Of a DNA stretch of 64,000 nucleotides, positions 47,701 through 58,330 are shown one piece after another (within the stretch, counting starts at the first letter, position 1; every line of letters begins with the position of its first letter). The stretch comes from Buddleja alternifolia (Eukaryota; Streptophyta; Magnoliopsida; Lamiales; Scrophulariaceae): contig CM033408.1 of assembly GCA_019426215.1 (NCBI GenBank), positions 7,815,077-7,879,076 of the forward strand. Direction: 5' to 3'. The notes under the pieces are model-generated. The model had not been told where the DNA came from. It worked only from the letters and a program-made list of their open reading frames with translations, and did not search any database. The position numbers and the translations under genes were made by a program.

Positions 47701-48523
47701 AGACTATGTCTCCAAATGGGTGGAAGCCGTGGCCTTGCCTACTAATGATGCTCGGGTTGTCACTCGTTTTCTGAAGAAGCATATTTTTACTCGATTTGGA
47801 ACTCCCCGAGCCATCATTAGTGACGGGGGCACCCACTTCTGCAACAGGCAGTTTGAACTTTTATTGACCAAGTACGGGGTGAAGCATAAAATTTCGACCC
47901 CATACCACCCACAAACTAGTGGCCAAGTGGAGGTCTCGAATAGGGAGATTAAGCGTATTTTAGAAAAAACTGTCAACGCATCAAGAAAGGATTGATCCCT
48001 TAAATTGGATGATGCTCTTTGGGCTTATCGGACCGCCTATAAAACCCCAATTGGCATGTCCCCGTATCGTCTTGTTTTTGGCAAAACATGTCACTTGCCC
48101 GTTGAACTCGAGCATCGTGCTTATTGGGCCATTAAGTTTCTAAATTTTGACTCTCAAAGTGTAGGTACACAACGTTTGCTACAACTCAACGAGCTCGAAG
48201 AATGGCGTCATCTTGCCTATGAGAACGCAAAACTCTATAAGGAGCGGACCAAAATGTGGCATGACAAACATATTCTCCCACGGGAATTCCACAAGGGAGA
48301 GCGGGTGTTGCTATACAACTCTCGACTCCGACTCTTCCCCGGGAAGCTTAAGTCTCGATGGTCGGGCCCATTTTTGATTTCCCAGGTCTATCCATCCGGC
48401 GCCGTCGAGCTTACAACAGATAAAGGACATACTTTCTTGGTCAACGCTCAACGTCTAAAACCTTACTTAGGGATGGATGGACCAAGAGACAAAGAGTCCT
48501 TCATCCTCGCGGACCCTTCGTGA
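44766..48523 (+). pseudogene. Athila pol: protease, reverse transcriptase, RNase H, integrase
   Basis: Aspartic protease CDSGASINLLPYSLFKKLGL (about 45030-45090). The RT start FGWKLADIKGISPAICMHKI (45765-45825) and SDSAWVSPTQVVPKK (45945-45990) are in different frames. From 46130 to 47995 one frame is open for 621 codons: RT with [13 protein letters not shown] and FMDDFSVFG; RNase H with [27 protein letters not shown] and [10 protein letters not shown]; integrase with H2C2-type [16 protein letters not shown]...CDRCQ; and the catalytic triad [19 protein letters not shown] and GQVEVSN. A TGA at 47993-47995 interrupts before [18 protein letters not shown] (TGG expected), after which the frame runs on to 48523. 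At least five apparent one-base deletions lie before 46130. Confidence 0.9.
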
Positions 48524-49561
48524 TTCTTCGCTTTCAGTCGAGCTAATGACTCTAAACTAGCGCTTCTTGGGAGGCAACCCATGTTTTCTTTCCGTTTCCT
48601 TTTCTTTTTCCCTTATTATCCCGTTTGTTGCTTTATTTTCTAGTCTTACATCTTTGTTAGTTTGTGTTTTAAGTGTTTTGTCTCTTCCCTTTTGAAACAG
48701 GAAATGAAATTCTTTACAAAATATTTCTGAAAGGGGCGCCCAAGCGCCGAGAAAACAGGCGCCTAGGCGCCCGGTTTTGAAAGGGGCACCCAAGCGCCGA
48801 GAAGGGGCGCCCAAGCGCCGAAACAACGCCCGCCTAGGCACGGGCATTACCAGTAAAAAATTCCAGGTACGCTGTGTCGGGCGCCTAGGCGCCCAAACAC
48901 GCGCGCCTAGGCGCCCGTTTCTGATTTAAACAAATTTGTGGGTCAAACGGTCAAAATTCTTCACAAACTCTTCACAACTCCTCTCCCAAGCAATTTCCGG
49001 CGACACTCTCACCTTTTCCGGCCATCTCCACCGTGTTTCACCGCCATTTTCCATCAACATCACTCGCTGCACAGTGACCCCTCCTTCACATCCAACTCGG
49101 TGCGAAAATTTTGGGAAAAAAGGTGAGTTTTGGCTTTACCCTTCTTCCATTTCCGATTCATAGACGACGAGTAGGAGCCTTACATTATATTTTGAGGATT
49201 ATTTGGGGCTTCGTCCGATTGTGGATTGAATTTTTTTTTGAGGACTTCTATTGAATTTGTGGATCGTAAAAAAAAAAAAATTTGAGGGTTGTTGTTGTTG
49301 AATTGGATGATCTATTGTTATCAATTTGTGGGTTGAAATTGAATTTGTGGGTTGTTGTTGTTGAAATTGGATGCTATTTTGTTGATTAAATTGTGGATTA
49401 TTGCTTAAACAATTGAGGAATCGGTTAAATCCGTGGATTGTTGCTAGATTGTGGGTTGCTCTCTGATTTTGGTGTGTTGTTGGGCGTTGACGATTGTTGT
49501 ATTGGGTTGGTTGCATTTGGGTTGATTTGAGTAGTTGAGAAGTTGATCATTGTTGTTGCAA
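48524..49561 (+). other. Athila spacer between pol and the extra ORF, with GGCGCC cluster
   Basis: Non-coding. 48731-48925 holds about nine copies of GGCGCC(T/C)AAGCGCC / GGCGCCTAGGCGCCC-type motifs. 49220-49500 is rich in TTGTTGTTG and GTGGATTG phrases. It may carry a splice acceptor or promoter for the downstream ORF, but none can be fixed from sequence alone. Confidence 0.6.
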
Positions 49562-50869
49562 ATGACGAGAACTACCAACAGACCGTCCAAGGGTAAGAAA
49601 AAAGTGGGTGAGGGTTCCTCTAATGAGCCCGAGACTCCCGATAATAACCGTTTTGAAAACTCCCAAGTCCAAATTATGTGTCAGAGTTTGAGCACCCCCC
49701 GCACCCTTATTAAGGAGCACTATTTAACCACCCGGGGACAGCCCTCTGTACACGAATTGATACAGTTTCATCGCTTACAGTTTTTCTGTCAAAAGCCCGA
49801 GGCCATTCGTCTTCCTTGGGTCTTGGAATTCTTCAGCTCCGGGGTTTATGATGAGATTGAGACACGAGGATGGCTGGGGACTACCCTTTTGGTCCGGGGC
49901 AAACATGTCAATTATGAGTTGAGACAGATTAGGGAGAGCATAGGCACCCCGACCCCTCAGACATGCGAGTTCACCACTCTTTACAATGCAGGGCGCCTCC
50001 GAGTTAGCCTGTCGGATATTTTGCGGGTTATTGGCCGAGAGGGGTGGGAATGGGTACCCGGAGAAGCTCATGTCCCCCGTAGGGCTCTATTACCCGAGGC
50101 TGCTTTCTGGCTCGACTTCATCCGATTCAATTTAATACCGAGTACCAATCGATCAGAGGCAAACAAGGAACGGGCCACCCTCATCTACGCTATTATGTCC
50201 AAGAAAGCTGTGGACTTTGCCCGGGTAATCCACAAGTCTTTGACGGACCACTTTAGAAAGTTGAAGAATGAGTTAGGGCCGTTGATTAACAAAGAATTGG
50301 CTAAGCAAAAGGGAGAAGGTCCCACTCGGAAGATTCCCATCATTCTCCCGTCACTGATCACAGCTTTATGCAAGGCGGCTAAGGTTCCCACATTTCCTAT
50401 GGAGCGTACTGAGCTTTCTCGTTCTTATCTCACCGTGGTAGATGACGACTCCCAGGCTCCTCCACCACCAGCTACTTCCAAGAGGCCTCGCCCGTCTTCA
50501 TCCCGGTCTACTAGCTCCCCACAGTTTCCACCTATGGATGCCGCCGCCATTAGACAATTAAAGGATGAATTGAGGGATGAGTTGCGAGATGAGATGAGGG
50601 TGGTCATGTCAGACACTTGTGCTTATTTCCGTCAGCTTTTTGTAGAGCATGATGCGTTTGTCGGTTGGGGGCCGTTTGATTATTCTGCTCCTCCACCTTA
50701 CCCGCACCCCCCGCCTCAGCAGCCCGCAAATATGCACGAGTCAGGTGCTCTCGTTCCTGAAGGAGGTGATGATGAGGCTCATAATGATGAGGGTAGCCCG
50801 TTGATTGATTTGGATGATCTCGGCGGAGCGGATGAGGATTACATTGACCGTTTTGGCACCACCGATTAG
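49562..50869 (+). CDS. Athila downstream ORF (plant transposon protein, env-position ORF), 435 aa, intact
   Basis: Open from the ATG at 49562 (MTRTTNRPSKGKKK) to TAG at 50867-50869. It carries the conserved region of the Athila extra ORF, with LPWVLEFFSSGVYDEIETRG, RRALLPEAAFWLDFIRFNLI and RATLIYAIMSKKAVDFARVI. The C-terminal part is low-complexity: PPPPATSKRPRPSSSRSTSS, a charged LKDELRDELRDEMR helix, then a Pro-rich and acidic end. No signal peptide or clear transmembrane segment was seen, so an envelope role is not supported here; its function is unknown in the family. The frame is intact while gag upstream is broken. It sits about 1 kb after pol, in sense orientation. Confidence 0.85.
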   Translation: MTRTTNRPSKGKKKVGEGSSNEPETPDNNRFENSQVQIMCQSLSTPRTLIKEHYLTTRGQPSVHELIQFHRLQFFCQKPEAIRLPWVLEFFSSGVYDEIETRGWLGTTLLVRGKHVNYELRQIRESIGTPTPQTCEFTTLYNAGRLRVSLSDILRVIGREGWEWVPGEAHVPRRALLPEAAFWLDFIRFNLIPSTNRSEANKERATLIYAIMSKKAVDFARVIHKSLTDHFRKLKNELGPLINKELAKQKGEGPTRKIPIILPSLITALCKAAKVPTFPMERTELSRSYLTVVDDDSQAPPPPATSKRPRPSSSRSTSSPQFPPMDAAAIRQLKDELRDELRDEMRVVMSDTCAYFRQLFVEHDAFVGWGPFDYSAPPPYPHPPPQQPANMHESGALVPEGGDDEAHNDEGSPLIDLDDLGGADEDYIDRFGTTD

Positions 50870-52505
50870 GCTTATCTTGTTTTATTTCCATGCATGTTTC
50901 TTTTTGTTTTTGGATATCTTTTGTTGGGTTGTTGGATATTTTATGTTTTATGTTTGGATGCTTGATGTTTTCTTTCCATGCATGTTTCTCATTTTTTGTT
51001 TGTCTCGTTTTGTTTTATTCTATTCTATCCAATGTTTGATGCTCTGTATGGCTAGCATTTGTTTACCTATGTAGTGATCGACACAGTGATTGCCATCCGT
51101 GGACTTGATTGCCTTAAGTGGACTCGGGTTTGCTTTTCAGCTTCCCCATGGTGACGTGTACTTTGCCCTTCTTTTTTCAAACATTGAGGACAATGTTCAT
51201 GATAAGTGTGGGGGGGGGGGGTATATGGTATACTAGATCCATTATAGTCATGTTGATTCATGTTTTACATATTTCGGTCCAAGTTTGGGGGGTGCTGTAC
51301 CTCTACATGTGAAATGTGTGCAATTTTAATTTTTTTTTTGGATAGAATTTCAATCCTTCACTTGAGGCATTGAGTATGGTTAATTTGAATACATGGTATG
51401 TTTTCTCTATCAATTTGGTTTTTAATGGCTATACACATCGTTCCTTGCTTATGGGATCCTAACTAGACTAGATTAACCTTAAGATGATTCACATATGCAC
51501 CTAAATCGAAGGTAGAGGAGTTGAGTGGGCAATCATGTTGAAACACTTAAAGGCTTGATCCCGGAAATATCAACTTAGAATTTTCACATGTGTTATGAGT
51601 TGAGAACGTTAACTTCGTGTGTTTAATAATAATAAAAAGAGGTTGAACATTGGTATGACTGAAAAAGTCAGGTTTAATAGATACTGGGGGCGAAGAGCAC
51701 CATGCCTAGAATACTGTACTATTTTGCTAATTTGAGCTAAGCTCAAGCCAATGCAAGTGTTAAGTAAATAAGGACCTAGTTTGATTTTGTGGCCTTTGAC
51801 ACTCGAGCGATTAAGCCCTTAGGAGTGTCTCCACATTTGATACCCTAAAGCCATCTGGTTTAGGAGTTATTGGCCTAAAACTCGTTACACGGGTGTCATA
51901 GAAAGCCTAAGAGGATCAAACATTGCACATGGTCTAGCCTCTAATGTTTCGAGTTGAAAGTGCATAAGATAAATCCGAAAGTGGAATGAAGTGATGAATT
52001 TTTAAGTGGCTATGAAGTTGTATTCAATTCTCGTACCATGTGAATAATCAAAAGTTGATAAATATGGGGTTAATGTTTGAAAAGTGGTAAGAATGCCACT
52101 TGACTATAATACTTGAGATTTATTACACTACACCCTTAGGATGATCTTTTCAATGTTAAGGCGTAACATGAGCAAATGTGTGATGTGTATATATTTGTAA
52201 TTTGAGCTTAAACAGATGAATTCATACCATTGTGTGCTATTAATCATTGTAATTTACGTTGAGTGATCGGGGTTGAAAAATCTTTCGATTTTGTGGGTAT
52301 ATCGTCTGCAAACCCTCACGAGACTATAACTCGTCCTTTGAGGTAACTAAAAGGTTCAAAGGCTTGTTGCATTCGCTAAATGCAACCGTTTACTCCACGA
52401 AAGTGAGTTAGGTAGTTTTCTTTTTCTTTCTCTTTGATTGATGATGTTTCCTTATCTTAAAACTCTTATTGCTCGAGGACGATCAATTGATAAGTGTGGG
52501 GGTGT
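50870..52505 (+). other. Athila 3' untranslated region with polypurine tracts
   Basis: Non-coding, 1.6 kb. 51200-51222 reads GATAAGTGTGGGGGGGGGGG, resembling the true polypurine tract at 52491-52505 (GATAAGTGTGGGGGTGT) just before the 3' LTR, so there are two such tracts. The rest shows no frame or repeat. Confidence 0.65.
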
Positions 52506-54172
52506 TGATAAGAGGCATTTTTACGTGTTTTTAAGCCCCTTTGCGTTTATGTCTTAGGTTCATTTATCGCTTGATTCTTGCCACATGTGCGTTTAATTCG
52601 TGCATTAAGTGATTTCAGGTCTTAAATGGATACAATCAAAGAACGGGATGAAAAATGACGTATAAAACAAGTTTAGGCCAAATTGCTACGCACCCCTACG
52701 CCTAGGCGCCATCTTGCCCACGCCCGGGCGCCGTATCTACACCACTTTCCACGTTCGAGCGCTATTTCCGTATGTTTAGAGGCCGAATTGGATGAAGTTC
52801 CCTTCTACAATGTTGTAGAACTATGTGTTAGCTTCAAATGAGGACTTGAATCATCCAAATCGGAGTTTCGTGGAGAAAGTTATGAATGAAATACGATTGC
52901 TGCGCAGGATACATTGCATTTAATTTCAGCATTCTGAATCCCGCGCCCAAGCGCCGTAATGCCACGCCTAGGCGTGTCCACACCCGAATTGAGATTCTTT
53001 TCAGCCAAAAGATCATCCTTTGATGGGGGAATGGAACATTTAAAGCCAAGAGGTCATCACATGTATGAGAGGGATGTCATAAGTATGTTTCTTAATAGAT
53101 CTACTTTAGGGAATTTTATACTACTCACTTTAAGAGTAGTGGAGGACACACTAGGGGGGACACACATGAGGAGCTGATTTGTGGTGGTCTTCTTAAGGAT
53201 TTTTTAGCACAATTGACCGAGACATCTGGGAGGAGGGGAGAGAGAAAGGCATTTTTGGCCATCACTTTTCACTCATCATCATTGATCACCATTCTTGATC
53301 ACTTTTGGAGGGGAACAAAGAGAGAGGAGTTAAGGATTGAAGTTGAAGAGCAAAGATCCATCATCAATCAATTGAGGGAGTTTTAATTATTTGCATTTAC
53401 ATGTTTATTTCCATGAGTATGTATATGTTTGTATTAGATTTTCTTAAGGCTTTGATGAGAGGCTAATATTGTAGAACTAAGGCCATGTGAAGGCCAAATT
53501 TATGAATCAATATATGTGAAGTTGCTCTTTGTATTAATTCTCCTATTGCTTTGTGTGTTAATTCTATGCTTTTATTCCAATCATGTGTTTGATCACCATA
53601 TGCTTGCTATCTTGCCTAATCTAGTTGTTCGAGAGAAAATAGATTAGGGTGCAAGAGAATTAACACATCATCCGAAACAAATGAGGGATTGCCCTAGAAA
53701 TAGGTAAAGATTCCCGGGTGTTGTTAGCCGGATTCGTTCGGGGAAGCTCTAGAACGTTAATGCGTGATTTTTGATTAGATTCTCGGATAGACATATTTAG
53801 AGAACCGTCAATTAATCATAGGATTATTATGTGCCGAGACATCGGGTAATAGTTAATTTAGGAGTTTCCACCAAAGCAATAGGAGTCTAATAATTCGAAG
53901 AGTAGCTCATATATATTGACGAGTAGATTCGGTTGTAGCATGTGCCTTAGTCATTGTATCATACGTGAGATTAAATCTATAGTACGTTTCTCTTTGGTTC
54001 TTCGTTTGTTTAATCTTTTTCTTGCACTTTACTTTAATTGTCTTATCTTTTATCGAAAATCATTAACTAGAATTCAAGTCCTTGTGGTTCGACAACCCGG
54101 ACTTTTTGTCCACTTATTACTACACACGTCTAGTGCACTTGCTATTATAGCACGTTAGCTTTTAGCGTGTCA
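52506..54172 (+). repeat. Athila 3' LTR, 1667 bp
   Basis: TGATAAGAGGC...GCGTGTCA. Longer than the 5' LTR by 23 bases. It includes GGCGCC motifs at about 52700-52735 and 52945-52985. It ends against RNase H sequence of a Tat element. Confidence 0.95.
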
Positions 54173-55771
54173 GTACGCAATAAAAATCGAGTTCCGAGCA
54201 TCTAACAACGAAGCTGAATATGAAGCCCTAATCGTTGGTTTGAGGATGGCTTTGAAAGTAGGAGCTAAGCACCTGGTGGTTTACTCGAATTCCCAGCTAG
54301 TGGCTTGCTAAGTAGCTGGACAATATGAAGCTAGGATGATAGAGTATTTAAAGAAGATAGAGGAGCTAAAAGGAGAGTTCGAGAGCTTCGAGATACTACA
54401 AATACCTCAGTCAGAGGACAACAAAGTAGATTACCTAGCCAAGCTAGCTAGCCCCCTAGTGGACTGCCATACGAGGCAAGTCACCATACAGTCGATGCCT
54501 AGTGCCACCGCAGAGGATTTCGTATATGTCATTGAAGAGGCTGGTGATTGGAGAGAACCCATTTTGAGCTACCTTCAGGAAGGAGAGTTACCCCGTGACA
54601 AAGTTGAAGCTGCACGCATGCAATACAAAGCCTAGAGGTACACTCTCTTAGATGGAGTGCTGTATAAGAGATCGTTTACACAACAATACCTAAGTTATCT
54701 TTCTCGGAAGGATGGAGTGCTCATCTTAGAGGAGATCCATGGAGGACTTTGTGCCAACCATGCTGGGGGGATTGCTATTGCAGCCAAAGCAATCAGAGCT
54801 GGCTATTTTTAGCTCACCATGAAGGCTGACGCTAAGGACTTGGTAAGGAAGTCTGAGCACTGTCAAAGGCATGCTACCCTCCTTCATAAACTAGCAGAAC
54901 CAATGCGAGTCATGAGTTTACCATACCCCTTTGCCAGATGGGGGATAGATATTCTAGAACCATTCCCTTTGGCGGCCGGGCAGAAGAAGTTCCTCTTGGT
55001 CGCAGTCGATTATTTTGGTAAATGGATGGAGGCCGAACCACTGGCCAAGATCACGGAGGGAGAGGTGATCAAGTTTTTGAAGAAGTTGATACTCTTCAAA
55101 TTCGGGATCCCTTGAAAAATAGTCTCTGATAATGGGCGACAATTTCAAGGAGCAAGAATCCAAGACTGGTGTCAAGACCTGGGCATAAAACAACTGTTTA
55201 CCGCCATAGGGCACCCACAGTGTAATGGTCAGGTCGGGGTGATTAATAGGATCTTCCTGCAAGGCCTGAAGACAAGGATCCAAGGAGGAGGAAGTTCCTG
55301 GGTAGACAAGTTACCCAGTGTCCTTTGGTCATACCGTACCACCCCTCGTAGCACCACGGGTGAAACGCCCTTTAGCCTAATGTATGGGGCCGATGCCGTG
55401 ATTCCACCAGAAGTCAGTATGCTCACGCATCGCGTGAAGTATTGCAACCCTGAGAGGAATGAAGAATTAATGCGAGAAAGCTTGGAGGTGATAGAGGAGG
55501 CCAGGAGCGTTTCTTACGGATGGCCAAATATAAACAAAGGGTTGCCAGTGCCTTCAATCGGAGGGTTCTCAACCGAGAACTGCAAGTGGGGGACTTAGTC
55601 CTCCGGAGAGCTGATTTTCTGAAGCCAGTAGGAAAATTGGGACCCAAATGGGAGGGTCCGTTCAAAGTAGTGCAAGTCCTTTCAAGGGGTGCTTACATGA
55701 TAGAAGACATGGACGAAATGAGGCTATCCAGGCCTTGGAACATGCAGAATCTAAGGAGGTTTTACGTATGA
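54173..55771 (+). pseudogene. Tat RNase H and integrase pseudogene
   Basis: RNase H: FRASNNEAEYEALIVGLRMA (54190-54250) and YSNSQLVAC followed by a stop (54309). Integrase: FARWGIDILEPFPLAAGQKK (about 54930), IVSDNGRQFQGARI (about 55122) and HPQCNGQVGVINRIFLQGLK (about 55210). Family members have Glu where this copy reads G in GQVGV, so the third catalytic acid is lost. Stops at about 54633, 54810 and 55115, and a frame change near 55510; after it QRVASAFNRRVLNRELQVGD and RRADFLKPVGKLGPKWEGPF run to the end at 55771. Confidence 0.85.
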
Positions 55772-55831
55772 AGAAAGATGAATAAACAATTATTTCGATT
55801 GCATTACTTTATATGTCATTGCAAAAGGAAA

Positions 55832-56400
55832 AAGCCCTGTGAAAAACCAAGCACCAATAAGCCTTGTGAAAAACCAGACACTAATAAGCCCTGTGAAAAA
55901 TCAGGCACCTCTAAGCCCTGTGAAAAATCAGGCACTCTTAAGCTCTGTGAAAAACTAGGCACCTCTAAGCCCTGTGAAAAACCAAGCACGCTTAAGCCCT
56001 GTGAAAAACCAGGCACCTCTAAGCCCTGTGAAAAAACAGGCACTCTTAAGCCCTGTGAAAAACCAGGCACCTCTAAGCCCTGTGAAAAACCAGGCACCCT
56101 TAAGCCCTGTGAAAAACCAGGCACCTCTAAGCCCTGTGAAAAACCAGGCACTCTTAAGCCTTGTGAAAAACCAGGCACCTCTAAGCCCTGTGAAAAACCA
56201 GGCACCCTTAAGCCCTGTGAAAAACCAGGCACCTCTAAGCCCTGTGGAAAACCAGGTACCCTTAAGCCCTGTGAAAAACCAGGCACCACTAAGCCCTGTG
56301 AAAAACCAGGCACCAATAAGCCCTGTGAAAAACCAGGCACCACTAAGCCTTGTGAAAAACCAGGTTCCAATAAACCCTGTGAAAATTCAGGCACTCAATA
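55832..56400 (+). repeat. 27-bp minisatellite, about 21 units, in the Tat 3' UTR
   Basis: Unit AAGCCCTGTGAAAAACCAGG plus CACCTCT. Ends alternate CACCTCT and CACYCTT, giving a 54-bp higher-order unit over much of the array; the last units carry CACCACT or CACCAAT. Since 27 is divisible by 3 and the unit lacks stops in several frames, long frames appear on both strands; these are consequences of the repeat, not genes. Confidence 0.95.
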
Positions 56401-56403
56401 AAA

Positions 56404-56610
56404 AGCCTCGTTTATTTCGAGCACTCAAGAAGAACCTGGAGTATTCCCAGAAGTCTATGTTATCCCGATCACCTCAAGATGCCTGAAGCCTCGTTTATTT
56501 CGAGCACCTGAAGAAGCCTCGTTTATTTCGAGCACCTGAAGAAGCCTCATTTATTTCGAACACTTGAAAAAAGTCTCCTTTATTTCGAGCACCTGAAAGA
56601 GCCTCACACC
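56404..56610 (+). repeat. Second minisatellite: GCCTCGTTTATTTCGAGCAC units
   Basis: About five copies of GAAGCCTCGTTTATTTCGAG plus CACCTGAA, the first separated from the rest by about 70 bp, with changes in later copies (CATTTATTTCGAACACTTG, CTCCTTTATTTCGAG). Confidence 0.85.
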
Positions 56611-57398
56611 TAAATGGCAAGCACAAAAAAAAGAAAAGAGATACCTTCAATTAAAGCAAGCTGTAAAGCTTCCCGAAGCAGAGCATTCCCCTATACATGG
56701 GTAAGTATTTTCTTTAAGCATTCATTTTTCTTAGTCATTTTAATTTATGTCTTGTTTACCATGTCTAATCGCTGGACAAATATTACAGTGGTATTGACAT
56801 TAAATAAGCACATATATAAAAGGACACATACGAGATAATAATTAAAACAAAATCCTTAGAATGTAAATACGAAATCTATGCCTCAAAAGCGAGATTTACA
56901 ATAAAAGATTCAAATGGAAATATTATAAATGTGCTATGATAACAACTTGAAGAAAGGAAAACAAATGAAAGGAATAGCTAAATATCACTACGAAGAAGGC
57001 CTGAGTTGCAAGTTCCTCAGTTGTCTCAAAGAAGGGCTCAGAGGCTGTCTGCCCTTTAGCCATCTCGTTGCCAGTCTCTCTATCCATAGGAATGCTCATA
57101 ATGGCCTCTAAGTATCCAGAGCAAGGTACCTCGAGTGCCTTCTGAGTGGAAAGCTCACTAGCAACCTCAAAATAAAGATCAAGAGCCCACCTTAAGGTTA
57201 CAAGGAGGAATTGACACACCCTGCACTCTTTTTCCCTTAGCCTTGGTTTTTTCCCATAGGGTTTTTTCGGGTAAGGTTTTTAACGAGGCAGTCAGTGTAT
57301 CAAGAAGGATCAAACCCTTTTTGGAATTATGACAATTTATTTTACTCTCGAGACTTTTTGGGCCTTTTTATTCCAAAATTCTCAAGAGTAGGGGGACT
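56611..57398 (+). other. Remainder of the Tat 3' UTR and polypurine tract
   Basis: Non-coding. 57225-57290 reads CCTGCACTCTTTTTCCCTTA, then GGTTTTTTCCCATAGGG and AAGGTTTTTAACGAGGCA, a phrase seen near the 3' end of plant gypsy elements. The polypurine tract AGTAGGGGGACT (57387-57398) precedes the LTR. Confidence 0.6.
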
Positions 57399-58102
57399 TG
57401 TGATATGCCCGTAAATTATTACGACATGGTGTTGGGCTTTATTAAAAGATGGGCTCAAACGAAGGATGAAGCAGTGAGCCAAAAATAAGAAGGAGCCCAA
57501 ATGTTCGGAAGAGGCTTCATGAAAGAGGGCTCAAAGAAAGCCTAGAAGTCGGAGCATTGATTGTTTATTCAAGAAGGATAGCTGAGTAAGTCATAAAGAA
57601 GCCGAAAGATAGCTGAAAGGAATAATGGAAGGCATGGCTGAAGAAGGATAGCTCGAGGAAATGGCGGAAGGCTCGGATCAAGAAGGATAGCTCGAGAAGG
57701 GATAAGATTGGATAAAAATCAAATCATATTCAATCCTACCTAATATCCCTCAAAAAATTCATCTCCCTCCAAAAAATGGAGAAGTGGCCGCCCACTCTTG
57801 GGAAAAAAGGGGAGAGAATTCGGCCATTAAGGCCTATAAATAGGAGAAATTCCATTCTTTCTAATTTTAGATTCACAATTGAGAGAAAAGAGTGTAATAT
57901 TATTGTATTTCTCCATCTTCTTCGAGACAGTTGGAAACAAAAGAAATGAAAATTTAAGTGTTCTTCTTACTCGTTTTTATTCGAAATTCTTTACTTATTT
58001 TTGAAACTATTTGTCTTCTAAAATTAGATTTCTCATATTCATATAAATAAAGTCGTGTTTGAATTTGCAGGACTTTCTTGGTGTAAAAAATGAACCGCAT
58101 CA
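57399..58102 (+). repeat. Tat 3' LTR, about 704 bp
   Basis: Starts TGTGATATGCCCGTAAATTA after the polypurine tract and ends TGAACCGCATCA. Contains a TATA-like GGCCTATAAATAGGAG at about 57830 followed by TGTAATATTATTG, the likely LTR promoter and poly(A) region. Confidence 0.75.
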
Positions 58103-58295
58103 TATATATATAATATGTTATAAATTTATAAGTAATTGAGCACCTATATTAGACAATAATCAACAATTCAACAACTTATTAATAACAACCTATATATATT
58201 CACTATTTGTATATGAACAACCTATTTTTGCACAAAATAACAACTTATTAATAACAATGTTTTTGTAAACTATAAAGCTTCATCTATATATAATT

Positions 58296-58330
<35 letters not shown>

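Larger units (their letters stand above)
41252..54172 (+). mobile_element. Athila-type Ty3/gypsy retrotransposon with both LTRs, 12.9 kb
   Basis: LTRs at 41252-42895 and 52506-54172. The tRNA-Asp primer site TGGCGCCGTTGCCGGGGAC lies at 42902-42920 and a polypurine tract GTGTGGGGGTGT at 52494-52505. Order: gag, aspartic protease, reverse transcriptase, RNase H, integrase (gypsy order), then a separate downstream ORF of the kind found in Athila elements. The left flank (GATAATA) and right flank (GTACG) do not form a TSD, and the right flank is Tat-element RNase H whereas the left is not. Many one-base frameshifts lie in the part before 46130; the part after it is nearly intact. Confidence 0.95.
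54173..58102 (+). mobile_element. 3' part of a Tat-type Ty3/gypsy element
   Basis: Starts abruptly at the Athila 3' LTR within an RNase H domain, followed by integrase, a minisatellite-rich 3' UTR and a 3' LTR (57399-58102). The 5' LTR, gag, protease and RT are missing from the window. The lineage is inferred from integrase-region wording (GIDILEPFP, LWSYRTTPRSTTGETPF) and the tandem-repeat 3' UTR, known in Tat elements. Confidence 0.85.

Noticed and set aside
49550..49561. Start of the Athila extra ORF at a TTG upstream
   Set aside because: The ATG at 49562 is the first AUG and gives the expected start; a non-AUG start is not needed.
55832..56400. CRISPR-like array
   Set aside because: The units are contiguous with no unique spacers, and the context is a plant retrotransposon.
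55778..56486. Frames of 170-207 codons on the plus strand and 192 on the minus strand (KPCEKPGTS-type repeats)
   Set aside because: They are translations of a 27-bp tandem repeat whose length is a multiple of three; no start context, domain or non-repeat part supports a protein.
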